A model generated the notes under the pieces. The model was not told the origin of the DNA and did not search any database. It worked only from the letters and a program-made list of their open reading frames with translations. From Desulfobacterales bacterium (lineage in GTDB: Bacteria; Desulfobacterota; Desulfobacteria; Desulfobacterales; UBA5852): 5,652 nucleotides of DNA. Shown in pieces: positions 1 through 5,652 of the stretch. Made by a program: the position numbers and the translations under genes. The stretch lies in contig JAERRP010000874.1 of assembly GCA_016735415.1 (NCBI GenBank), forward strand, positions 1-5,652, in the 5' to 3' direction. Position 1 is the stretch's first letter; the number at the start of each line of letters is the position of its first letter.

Positions 1-1663
1 ACCCGCTACGGTCATGAATCTGCAGTAGCCTCTGATCAAGGCTGTAGTCTTGGCCGCCGTAGCACCCGGTTAAAGTGAATTTATCTTCCCCGGCGTATTT
101 TTCAAAAACACCGTGTGTCGTAACTACTGTTCCAACACTGTGTCCCGGCGAAGTTCGGTAATAAACGCTTTCCACCAATCGTTGCTTGGACTGTGGAACA
201 ATAACAACCACCTCGCGGGCTGTACTCGCTACATCATTCGCGCCACCGGATCCAACTATAAAGTTGCGCCGGCCAGTCAAAGTTGAATTGATGTTGCCCT
301 TTTCGTCTACCTGCGCTGCCCCAAGGGCGCCGATGCAGTCAGCACGGCGACCACCAACAAACAGGCCCATAACCGTTTGGATATCAGTGGTCATTCGACA
401 CGTATTAAAATTGCGCAGATTAAAGAGGGCCGGATCGGCGGGTTGCGGCACGTATCCGTACATCCCCACTTCGGCCATCAACTCAAGAGTTATCCCTTCC
501 TTCTTTAAATTGTAATAGCATAACCAAGCGCCCAGATTTGCCATTCCAGCTCCAGCCAACAATGTCCGGTAGGAATTTCGTTTTATTTTCTTTTCCAAGA
601 TGCGTGCCATTGCAACAACTGCCATTTCAGTTGCAGAGTATCGATCAGTATCTCCAATCTTGTCTTCCGCAACCAAGTCGTACTTCCAAGAATTTGGCTG
701 AGACTGCCCTTTTAACCTAAGAATCCGCTCGTAACCCAGTTTCTTGAGGTAACCTTCATGATCGTTGCAGGAAAGCACCCATTCATCTATCCATTCCTGA
801 AATTTGTCCGCACTTTTGGTGACTTGGTGAACATGATCGATAAACTCGTAATCTTCACCATATACTTCCATTTCCGGCAGACCGAGATTACACATACCGC
901 TTGGATGGGCACCCAAAGGAACCTCCGTCACACTGCGCACATAAGTTCCCGGTAGTTTGGTCAAATATGAATATTTTCGGATAGTCTCCGGCGGAACTAT
1001 TTTTTCGACCGTCAAGACCACGCCTTCCCTACTAGCCATTGCGCCGTATAAGTTCTCTCCCAGGGGGGCTAAAAACACGGCATTTCCATCTGGATCCGCC
1101 AACCATCCGTGGATAACGCTAATATCGGGCTCAAGCGCCTTAACCAGTGCAATCGCCCTTCCCGAACCGGAATCATCTTGAACCACGCGCAAGGCATGTT
1201 GGTTCTCCTGCTCCATTGTGCTTCCGATAAGGGAGCGTGTCGGCAAGTAAGGCAGGTCAAGGGCTGCCGCCTGCAATCGTAAAGGCAGACTGTAAATCGA
1301 CCAGTTTTCTATATCCAAAACACCGTCGAAATAGGCCCGCTGGTAAACTCGATTGGGGCTAGGCGTATAGTATGGGTCACCACAGTAACTTGTGATAATT
1401 TTTTTAACCAGCCCCCCGTGCACCAGGATTGACTGGGGAAAATTCATCGATATACCCACCAAGGTCCAATCGGCCTTCCGGTTCCAAAACTGCCTGGCCA
1501 TTTCAAAATAAATAGCGCTACACCAGCGGATGCCGGTCTGGCCGGTATGAATCATCATCCCCGGTTTGATATGATGGCCTATCGCCTCTTCCAGCGATAT
1601 CACTTTTTCCCCGCCTATCGCTTTATCAACTTTGAATTGGGGGTCATGCAACAAATTGTTCAT
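1..1663 (-). CDS. Fused class I CoA-transferase (GctA-like + GctB-like), partial at C-terminus
   Basis: This frame is open from an ATG at 1663 to the window edge (554 codons, no stop reached), so the C-terminus is cut off. It resembles glutaconate CoA-transferase (class I), which moves CoA between acyl-CoA and a free acid through a glutamyl-CoA thioester; it should be cytoplasmic. Residues 1-330 match the alpha subunit, with GAHPSG at 251-256 and DHEGYLKKLG at 301-310. From about residue 340 it matches the beta subunit: a glycine-rich GAGMANLGA at 371-379, AEVGM at 397-401 where Glu398 aligns with the catalytic Glu of GctB, GSGGAND at 471-477 and YYRTSPGH at 501-508. Separate GctA and GctB total roughly 590 residues, so a few tens are probably missing. 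AGGAGT lies 11 nt before the start, and only 25 bp separate it from the SDR stop, so it is probably co-transcribed. The substrate cannot be read from sequence. Family assignment is strong; the comparison is from memory of GctA/GctB. Confidence 0.9.
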   Translation of the reverse strand, partial: MNNLLHDPQFKVDKAIGGEKVISLEEAIGHHIKPGMMIHTGQTGIRWCSAIYFEMARQFWNRKADWTLVGISMNFPQSILVHGGLVKKIITSYCGDPYYTPSPNRVYQRAYFDGVLDIENWSIYSLPLRLQAAALDLPYLPTRSLIGSTMEQENQHALRVVQDDSGSGRAIALVKALEPDISVIHGWLADPDGNAVFLAPLGENLYGAMASREGVVLTVEKIVPPETIRKYSYLTKLPGTYVRSVTEVPLGAHPSGMCNLGLPEMEVYGEDYEFIDHVHQVTKSADKFQEWIDEWVLSCNDHEGYLKKLGYERILRLKGQSQPNSWKYDLVAEDKIGDTDRYSATEMAVVAMARILEKKIKRNSYRTLLAGAGMANLGAWLCYYNLKKEGITLELMAEVGMYGYVPQPADPALFNLRNFNTCRMTTDIQTVMGLFVGGRRADCIGALGAAQVDEKGNINSTLTGRRNFIVGSGGANDVASTAREVVVIVPQSKQRLVESVYYRTSPGHSVGTVVTTHGVFEKYAGEDKFTLTGCYGGQDYSLDQRLLQIHDRSG

Positions 1664-1688
1664 GTTTAAAGTATACTCCTGTCGTTAA

Positions 1689-2438
1689 TTAATATCGGCC
1701 ACCGGTAATATGAATAACTTCACCGGTTATGTAACTTGCTGCATCGGATACGAGAAAATGCACCAAACCGGCGACATCTTCGGGCTTACCGATCCTTTTC
1801 AAGGGCGTTATTTTCATGGCCCGCTCAATTATCATGTCATATTTAGGAAGACTGCGAACGCCTTCGGTTTCAATTAAACCTGGAGCTATCGCGGTGAAAG
1901 TAATATTGTAACGACCCAGTGCCATCGCCAGTGAGCGTGTGAATCCGATCACGCCGGCTTTAGAGGCGGAATAATTGGTCTGGCCGGGATTGCCGAGGTG
2001 GGCACGTGAAGACAAGTTGACTATCTTTCCGGTCTTGCGGGCAATCATGTGCGGTGCCGAAAACTTGCAACAGTTGAACATCCCCTTGAGGTTGATGTCC
2101 AGAACGATATCCCAGTCTTTTTCCTGCATATCTTTGATCAACATATCCCTGGTAATGCCTGCATTGTTGACCAAAATATCGATTTGGCCGAAATCGGTGA
2201 TTACCCGTTCAATCATCGATTGCACTTCGCTGAAAATAGAGATATCACAGGGTACGAACATGGCTTCCCCGCCCTGTTCTTTGATCGTTCGAACGGTAAC
2301 CTCGGCGAATTCTCCTCTGATATCGTTGGCGACAATTTTAGCGCCGGCTTCGGCCAACCTGTATGCTATCGCCCTCCCGAGACCGCTACCGGCACCGGTG
2401 ATTATGGCAATTTTATCCTTTAAATCCATCATGTCCAT
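1689..2438 (-). CDS. SDR-family oxidoreductase, FabG-like 3-hydroxyacyl-CoA/3-oxoacyl reductase
   Basis: A classical short-chain dehydrogenase of 249 residues, the usual family length. It shows the Rossmann motif TGAGSGLG (14-21), NNAG (91-94), Asn116 in the DINLKG segment, catalytic Ser143, and YSASK with Tyr156 and Lys160, so all four catalytic positions are present. Asp39 at the end of the second strand (VAND) usually indicates NAD(H) preference, which would suit an oxidative (R)-3-hydroxyacyl-CoA dehydrogenase better than the NADPH-dependent biosynthetic FabG; this is inference. Neighbours support a beta-oxidation role: a MaoC hydratase lies 68 bp upstream and a CoA-transferase 25 bp downstream. 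The start is ambiguous: ATGs at 2438, 2432 and 2429 all follow a purine-rich GAAGAAAGAGAG stretch, and the third gives the conventional MDLKDK N-terminus. Stop codon is TAA. Substrate unknown. Confidence 0.9.
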   Translation of the reverse strand: MDMMDLKDKIAIITGAGSGLGRAIAYRLAEAGAKIVANDIRGEFAEVTVRTIKEQGGEAMFVPCDISIFSEVQSMIERVITDFGQIDILVNNAGITRDMLIKDMQEKDWDIVLDINLKGMFNCCKFSAPHMIARKTGKIVNLSSRAHLGNPGQTNYSASKAGVIGFTRSLAMALGRYNITFTAIAPGLIETEGVRSLPKYDMIIERAMKITPLKRIGKPEDVAGLVHFLVSDAASYITGEVIHITGGRY

Positions 2439-2506
2439 CTCTCTTTCTTCTGTTTTGATTAAAATTTATTATCTTCACATTATAGATCGTAGCGGATGAT
2501 CATAGC

Positions 2507-2965
2507 CTATCTGATGGATCGGCGCTTGATCATCAGCACCACCTCGCCTTCCTGAACCGGTTCACCGTGCTGATTGACAATGGTCCGCTTATTAATAAGC
2601 AGGCCTCGATCAGCCTTGCTTGTCTGACGCTTTTCAATAATTTCTATCTCGACATATATCGTATCACCTGGAAAAACTGGCTTAAGGAATTTCCATTTAA
2701 GATCAATCAATGCAATTAGGTTCGACTTTATTGAAGTGTTTAAATTACTTTGCGTAAACAACCCGGAAGCAATCGCCACAACTAATAGTCCGTGGGCGAT
2801 AGGCTGTTTAAAGTACGTATGGCCAGCGTAATCAGCATTAATGTGAATAGGATTGAAGTCGCCCGACAATCCTGCAAAATTGACGATATCTGCCTGTGTG
2901 ACAGTGCGACCTCCGGTTTCTTCCCGTTCACCAATCTCAATATCTTCAAAATATTTAGGGCTCAT
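2507..2965 (-). CDS. MaoC-like hotdog dehydratase, probable (R)-specific enoyl-CoA hydratase
   Basis: A 152-residue single hotdog-domain protein, similar in size to PhaJ-type hydratases. The hydratase-2 signature is complete: FAGLSGDFNPIHINADYA at 30-47, with the catalytic pair Asp36 and His41, followed by QPIAHGLL (54-61) and WKFLKPVFPGD (91-101), all matching (R)-specific enoyl-CoA hydratases. The expected reaction is addition of water to trans-2-enoyl-CoA to give (R)-3-hydroxyacyl-CoA, in the cytoplasm. I chose the ATG at 2965 rather than 3031: it follows AAAGGA at 5 nt spacing, starts at the family-typical MSPKYFEDIEIG, and the longer version would add 22 non-homologous residues lying inside the thioesterase gene. 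The start overlaps the thioesterase stop by 11 bp, indicating translational coupling. The downstream SDR would take its product. Stop codon is TAG. Confidence 0.9.
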   Translation of the reverse strand: MSPKYFEDIEIGEREETGGRTVTQADIVNFAGLSGDFNPIHINADYAGHTYFKQPIAHGLLVVAIASGLFTQSNLNTSIKSNLIALIDLKWKFLKPVFPGDTIYVEIEIIEKRQTSKADRGLLINKRTIVNQHGEPVQEGEVVLMIKRRSIR

Positions 2966-3401
2966 AATAGTCCTTTTGTCCTTTCTCCGTAAGGTCCGGT
3001 TTGAGAAAATATGTGCCGATTCCAACTGCAATCCTCTTCCCGCTTAGCGTAACGATAGATAAAGAGCTGATTCCCAAATTAGCCCCCAGTTGAATGACCT
3101 GCCCATCGGCCCGGACCTCTTCTTTGGAAGGCTTTAAAAAATTAAGCTTTATTTCAACCGTAACGATTAACGTCTTCGGAGGCGATAAAGTCAGTAAGGC
3201 CCACCCGCCTGCCATATCCGCTACAGCGGTTAAAATACCTCCCTGTATAGCTCCAAAATAGTTGCCGAGTTCGGGGCGAAATGGCAAACAAACCCGCGCA
3301 ACACCTTCATCAACCTCTAACAGATGCGCTCCCAAGAGATTTCTGGCAGGAACATGTTTAGCTCTCTCAAAGATGTGCTTATAATTATATTTGCTTGCCA
3401 C
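2955..3401 (-). CDS. PaaI-like hotdog-fold acyl-CoA thioesterase
   Basis: A 148-residue single hotdog-domain protein of the PaaI/YdiI-like thioesterase superfamily, which hydrolyses acyl- or aryl-CoA to free acid and CoA. The core motif GNYFGAIQGGILTAVADMAG (46-65) contains the helix-start glycines and Asp62, the position of the PaaI catalytic carboxylate. The usual HGG is QGG here (Gln53), a variant I recall in part of the superfamily. A second conserved strand, KLNFLKP, is at 85-91, and TYFLKP near residues 130-135 closes the domain. The start is GTG at 3401 with an upstream GGGCGGGA purine stretch; no in-frame ATG gives the whole domain. It is the first gene of the four-gene downstream unit and overlaps the MaoC gene by 11 bp. 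A housekeeping role in releasing CoA from dead-end intermediates is plausible but not shown. Confidence 0.88.
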   Translation of the reverse strand: MASKYNYKHIFERAKHVPARNLLGAHLLEVDEGVARVCLPFRPELGNYFGAIQGGILTAVADMAGGWALLTLSPPKTLIVTVEIKLNFLKPSKEEVRADGQVIQLGANLGISSLSIVTLSGKRIAVGIGTYFLKPDLTEKGQKDYYEP

Positions 3402-3450
3402 GATATCCCGCCCTTTTCGACCACTTCTTTGCGGTTGTGCTTTGGGGAAG

Positions 3451-3499
3451 TACTGTTTCCTAAATATTGTTTAAAAATTGTTTGTTTTAGGAAACAGTA
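3451..3499. repeat. Perfect 14-bp inverted repeat with 21-nt spacer
   Basis: The left arm TACTGTTTCCTAAA (3451-3464) is exactly the reverse complement of the right arm TTTAGGAAACAGTA (3486-3499). The spacer contains two direct copies of ATTGTTT. The arm centres are 35 bp apart and the right-hand gene start (GTG at 3401) is 50 bp away, a position suited to an operator controlling the thioesterase operon. A terminator for the upstream dehydrogenase is less likely: the stem is AT-rich, the loop is long, and no T tract follows in the minus direction. Confidence 0.75.
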
Positions 3500-3540
3500 T
3501 CTCTTGTCGGCCTTTAAGAAACCTATTTTTTATTGAGCAG

Positions 3541-3570
3541 AAATTGCATATTTGTGAATTGTCGACATTA
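3541..3570 (-). promoter_or_regulatory. Shared 30-bp intergenic motif, copy 1
   Basis: On the plus strand this reads AAATTGCATAT, 7 variable bases, then TTGTCGACATTA. The same two blocks with the same 7-base spacing recur at 5564-5593. The first block matches at 10 of 11 positions and the second at 12 of 12, while the spacer matches at about 1 of 7. It lies 140 bp upstream of the thioesterase start. A common regulator-binding site or conserved promoter element is the simplest reading; the factor is unknown. Confidence 0.5.
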
Positions 3571-3677
3571 AACTTGGCTCCATTATTTAGGCTACATAGA
3601 GATTGCTCTACTACCCCTGATATGTAAGCAATGTTGATCGACTTTTTTATTGCGGCGAGTTACGCAACAGGAATTTT

Positions 3678-4829
3678 CTAATATGGAAGATATTTTTTGC
3701 CGAACAATTCGCGTACTATGACGATATTGGATACCTGATTGGTACCATCCGCGATTTCAATGCCCATGACATCCCGCAATCGCTGCTCAATCGGCAAATC
3801 CTGTGTGTATCCGTAATGCCCGTGCAAAAGAAGACAGTCATGAATCGCCTGAACACAATATTTCGGCGCCATACTCTTAACCATGGCGGCCTCTCTGGTG
3901 TGCGGCTTGCCTTGGTCTCGCAACCAGAGAGCTTTAAAGCACATCAGGCGCACGGACTCAATCAGGGCAAAATGTTGAGCGATTGGAAACGACACCCCTT
4001 CGAATTTTGCCAGTGCCTTTCCAAAAGCAGTTCGTTCCTTGACATAGGCGATAGTCTCTTTCAAAGTAGCGCTCGCTGCTCCGATACACATCAGAGCAAG
4101 ATGAACCCTACTCGCGTCAAAGATCCGCATAACCATCTTAAAGCCTTCGCCCTCCCGACCTAACAAGTGGTCCTCTGGCACTTTAACATCATCCAAAAAG
4201 ACCGATCCGCGGGCGAGGCAGCGACCACCCATATCATCAAAATCCTGTCGCTTGATACCGGACAAATCCAATGGCACTACAAAAGCGCTGAACTTTTATG
4301 CGCCTGAACCGGCATCGGTTTTGGCTATCACTATCGCCACATCGGCAATCCCCATCAAGGTGATCCCGGTTTTTTCCCCGTTTATAATGTAGCTGCTACC
4401 CTTTTTCCGTGCCGTAGCGGAGATCGCTGCAGCATCGGTACCACAATGGGGTTCGGTTAGGGCGAACGCTGGGACCATCTCCCCGGCCATCACTGGCTCC
4501 AAAAAGGACTTCTTGACCGTCTGTGTGCCCTCTTCCATCATGGCGACACACAACTCGGCAGCTGCAAAAGTGGCAGAACACATATTGGGGTCTTCCCGGG
4601 CCATTTCCTCAGCTGCCACACCCTGGCTGACATAATCAGACCCGAGTCCACCATTTTCGGGTGTAATGCACATCCCAATCAGGCCCAGCTGGCCGATTTT
4701 TTTCCAGATATCACGGGGGAATTTTTTTTCTCGATCCAATTGGGTATAAAGTGGTCGAAGTTCCTTGCGAGCGAAGTCCCTTACGGCATTGCCAACCTGA
4801 CGCTGTTCCTTGGTGAATTCGAATTCCAT
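3678..4829 (-). pseudogene. Acyl-CoA dehydrogenase interrupted by one in-frame TAA
   Basis: From ATG 4829 to TAG at 3678-3680 one frame encodes a full-length acyl-CoA dehydrogenase (382 sense codons, normal size) broken only by TAA at 4296-4298 (codon 178). The frame is unchanged across the stop: ...KTDAGSGA, stop, KFSAFVVPLDL..., exactly the continuity expected of the family, so this is a nonsense change and not a frameshift. Visible features are PENGGLG (57-63), the FAD/substrate loop AFALTEPHCGTD (121-132), the C-terminal helical domain with YVKERTAFGKALAKFEG (codons 262-278), and RLRDVMGIEIADGTNQ near the end. The residue before GT, where short/medium-chain enzymes carry the catalytic Glu, is Asp361. 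The enzyme would oxidise acyl-CoA to 2-enoyl-CoA with electrons passing to ETF. GAGAG precedes the start at about 6 nt. Restart at the GTG at 4277 lacks a ribosome site. A single sequencing error is an alternative to true inactivation. Confidence 0.88.
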
Positions 4830-4907
4830 TTAGTACTCTCTCTTCTATCGATAGTTATTCCACCCTTTTGTGGTACTCGAAACGGTGATTCCGCGCTTTC
4901 TCGATTT

Positions 4908-5436
4908 CTACCGCTTCAAAATGGTTACAGAGCTATTGGGACCGGCCCCCATAGCATGGGTCAAACCGATTTTCGCTTTCTTCACTTGCCGCGACCCAGC
5001 TTCACCCCGCAACTGGGTGACGATTTCGAAAATCTGTCCTAACCCCGTGGCCCCCAGAGGATGCCCTCGTGACATCAAGCCGCCGTCTGTGTTGACAGGA
5101 ATCTTACTTCCAATATCGAATACTCCGTCTCTCAGCATCGCGGCGGCCTCTCCCGTTTTGCAAAACCCCAGTTTTTCGATATCCCACAGCTCGGCCGGTG
5201 CCATAGTGTCGTAGACTTGCAGTACATCAATGTCCTCCGGGCCATACCCTGCGCTTTCATAGGCTTGCTGAGCCGAAAGCTCAACAATACCAACAGCAGG
5301 CGGATATTTTTTGCTTACCATTGTGCCTCCCATCATTTTTATTCATGGCACCGTTTTTTCGGTTTTTGATGGTTACACGGGCAAAATCCTCCATGGTCGC
5401 CCCAGTCTCTTTCATGTAAACAACCGTCTCGAAGGT
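4908..5436 (-). pseudogene. SCP-x/acetyl-CoA acetyltransferase-type thiolase remnant (N-terminal half lost, internal deletion, frameshift)
   Basis: Two pieces of one thiolase lie in adjacent frames. The upstream piece (about 5344-5436) encodes YMKETGATMEDFARVTIKNR followed by KNGAMN, a segment normally found mid-protein; its frame has a TGA at 5437-5439. The downstream piece, open from ATG 5336 to TAG 4908-4910 (142 codons), is the C-terminal domain: ELSAQQAYESAGYGPEDIDV (19-38), VYDTMAPAEL (41-50), and the active-site loop GGLMSRGHPLGATG (85-98). The frames differ by one base. By family comparison, several tens of residues between the pieces (probably near 100) are absent, and no N-terminal domain with its nucleophilic cysteine is seen upstream. 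The product cannot be a working thiolase. An intact copy would cleave 3-oxoacyl-CoA, completing the cycle with the neighbouring enzymes. It lies 78 bp upstream of the dehydrogenase. Confidence 0.85.
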
Positions 5437-5563
5437 TCATGATGTCAACGTTATTGATCATATATCCAGCTGTAATTATAAGATAATTAACCGGACACGA
5501 CTGATAGATTATATTATTATCGCACCAAATTTTGTATGTTTGATTCAATTATTTCCAGAACAC

Positions 5564-5593
5564 AATTTGCATATATTATTCTTGTCGACATTA
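5564..5593 (-). promoter_or_regulatory. Shared 30-bp intergenic motif, copy 2
   Basis: This is the second copy of the paired motif described at 3541-3570: AATTTGCATAT, 7 bases, TTGTCGACATTA on the plus strand. The spacing is identical and the second block is perfectly conserved, while the 7-base spacer is not, a pattern expected of a protein-binding site. It lies upstream of the thiolase/dehydrogenase pair, whereas copy 1 lies upstream of the thioesterase unit. Confidence 0.5.
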
Positions 5594-5598
5594 GTCAA
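5570..5598 (-). promoter_or_regulatory. Candidate sigma-70-type promoter reading toward the thiolase remnant
   Basis: On the minus strand TTGACT (5598-5593) matches the -35 consensus at five of six positions. It is followed by a 17-nt spacer and TATATG (5575-5570), which matches the -10 consensus at four of six. Transcription would begin near 5563 and run into the thiolase remnant and dehydrogenase. AT-rich sequence yields such matches by chance, so confidence is limited. Confidence 0.35.
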
Positions 5599-5601
5599 CA
5601 A
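5582..5601. promoter_or_regulatory. Imperfect operator-like dyad overlapping the candidate promoter
   Basis: TTGTCGAC (5582-5589) and GTCAACAA (5594-5601) form an inverted repeat with 7 of 8 positions paired and a 4-base centre, ATTA. It overlaps the candidate -35 box, a common place for a repressor site. The right half is not conserved in copy 1 of the shared motif, so the dyad may be incidental. Confidence 0.35.
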
Positions 5602-5652
5602 TAATATTAAGGCAATTTTATTCGGCCAAATCAGTGTCCTTCGTATGGCTTC

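Larger units (their letters stand above)
3402..3677. other. Intergenic region between dehydrogenase pseudogene and thioesterase operon
   Basis: No coding frame with recognisable protein similarity is present in these 276 bases. It is AT-rich in its middle and holds two separate structures listed individually: a 14-bp inverted repeat and a copy of a motif shared with the region upstream of the thiolase remnant. Its size and content suggest it carries the promoter of the thioesterase-MaoC-SDR-CoA-transferase unit. I could not pick convincing -35/-10 boxes here. Confidence 0.6.
5437..5652. other. AT-rich region upstream of thiolase remnant, no gene recognised
   Basis: No recognisable protein similarity appears in any frame. 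The N-terminal half of the thiolase would be expected here but is not present. One minus-strand frame is open from the window edge to a TGA near 5545 but has low-complexity, AT-driven content. The regulatory elements near 5564-5601 are listed separately. Confidence 0.55.

Noticed and set aside
186..1260. Several short ORFs on both strands within the CoA-transferase region
   Set aside because: The long open minus-strand frame from 1663 to the window edge accounts for the whole stretch with strong family motifs.
1975..2499. Plus-strand 174-codon ORF opposite the SDR gene (and the 124-codon one at 2049-2423)
   Set aside because: Both lie antisense to a clear, complete SDR with all catalytic residues and show no domain signature of their own.
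2966..3031. 22-residue N-terminal extension of the MaoC protein from an ATG at 3031
   Set aside because: It lies inside the thioesterase coding sequence, has no family similarity, and the ATG at 2965 has a well-placed AAAGGA ribosome site.
3451..3499. Inverted repeat as terminal repeats of a small mobile element
   Set aside because: The whole unit is only 49 bp, with no flanking target-site duplication visible and no similar copy elsewhere in the window.
3678..4277. C-terminal half of the dehydrogenase as an independent gene starting at GTG 4277
   Set aside because: There is no ribosome site before it, it begins in mid-domain, and it is in the same frame as the N-terminal half across a single stop codon.
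4296..4298. Recoding (selenocysteine or pyrrolysine) at the internal stop
   Set aside because: Those use TGA and TAG respectively, this codon is TAA, and the position is not a catalytic residue in the family.
5339..5548. Minus-strand 69-codon ORF overlapping the start of the thiolase remnant
   Set aside because: It has no recognisable similarity, and its second half is the wrong-frame reading of the thiolase fragment MKETGATMEDFARV, so it is a shadow of the broken gene.

Overview
The window looks like a piece of a bacterial chromosome carrying acyl-CoA (fatty-acid or carboxylic-acid) catabolism genes, all on the minus strand, so transcription runs from high to low coordinates. The gene set (GctAB-like CoA-transferase, SDR dehydrogenase, MaoC hydratase, hotdog thioesterase, acyl-CoA dehydrogenase, SCP-x type thiolase) is typical of metabolically versatile degraders. 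An anaerobic member of the Desulfobacterota/Deltaproteobacteria is plausible because of the GctAB-like fused CoA-transferase, but this is inference from gene content and the sequence does not prove the taxon.

Layout in transcription order. (i) 5437-5652 is an AT-rich non-coding stretch with a promoter-like element and an imperfect dyad near 5570-5601. (ii) 4908-5436 is a broken thiolase: its N-terminal half is missing, a short internal piece survives in one frame, and the C-terminal domain survives in another. (iii) 3678-4829 is a full-length acyl-CoA dehydrogenase interrupted by one in-frame TAA. (iv) 3402-3677 is an intergenic region with a perfect 14-bp inverted repeat and a second copy of a motif also present upstream of the thiolase remnant. 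(v) 2955-3401 is a PaaI-like thioesterase with a GTG start, overlapping by 11 bp (vi) a MaoC-like (R)-specific hydratase at 2507-2965. These are followed by (vii) an SDR dehydrogenase at 1689-2438 and (viii) a fused alpha+beta CoA-transferase starting at 1663 and running off the left edge of the window.

The genes fit one pathway: CoA activation by transfer (CoA-transferase), dehydrogenation (acyl-CoA dehydrogenase), hydration (MaoC), oxidation of the hydroxyacyl-CoA (SDR), thiolysis (SCP-x-like thiolase), and release of stalled CoA esters (thioesterase). Hydratase-2 fold plus SDR plus SCP-x thiolase is the combination found in the peroxisomal D-bifunctional (MFE-2) route, here as separate genes. 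The upstream pair (thiolase, dehydrogenase) is broken as read, whereas the downstream four-gene unit is intact. This suggests either decay of part of the pathway or, for the single TAA, a sequence error. I found no RNA gene, CRISPR array, insertion sequence or defence-like system.
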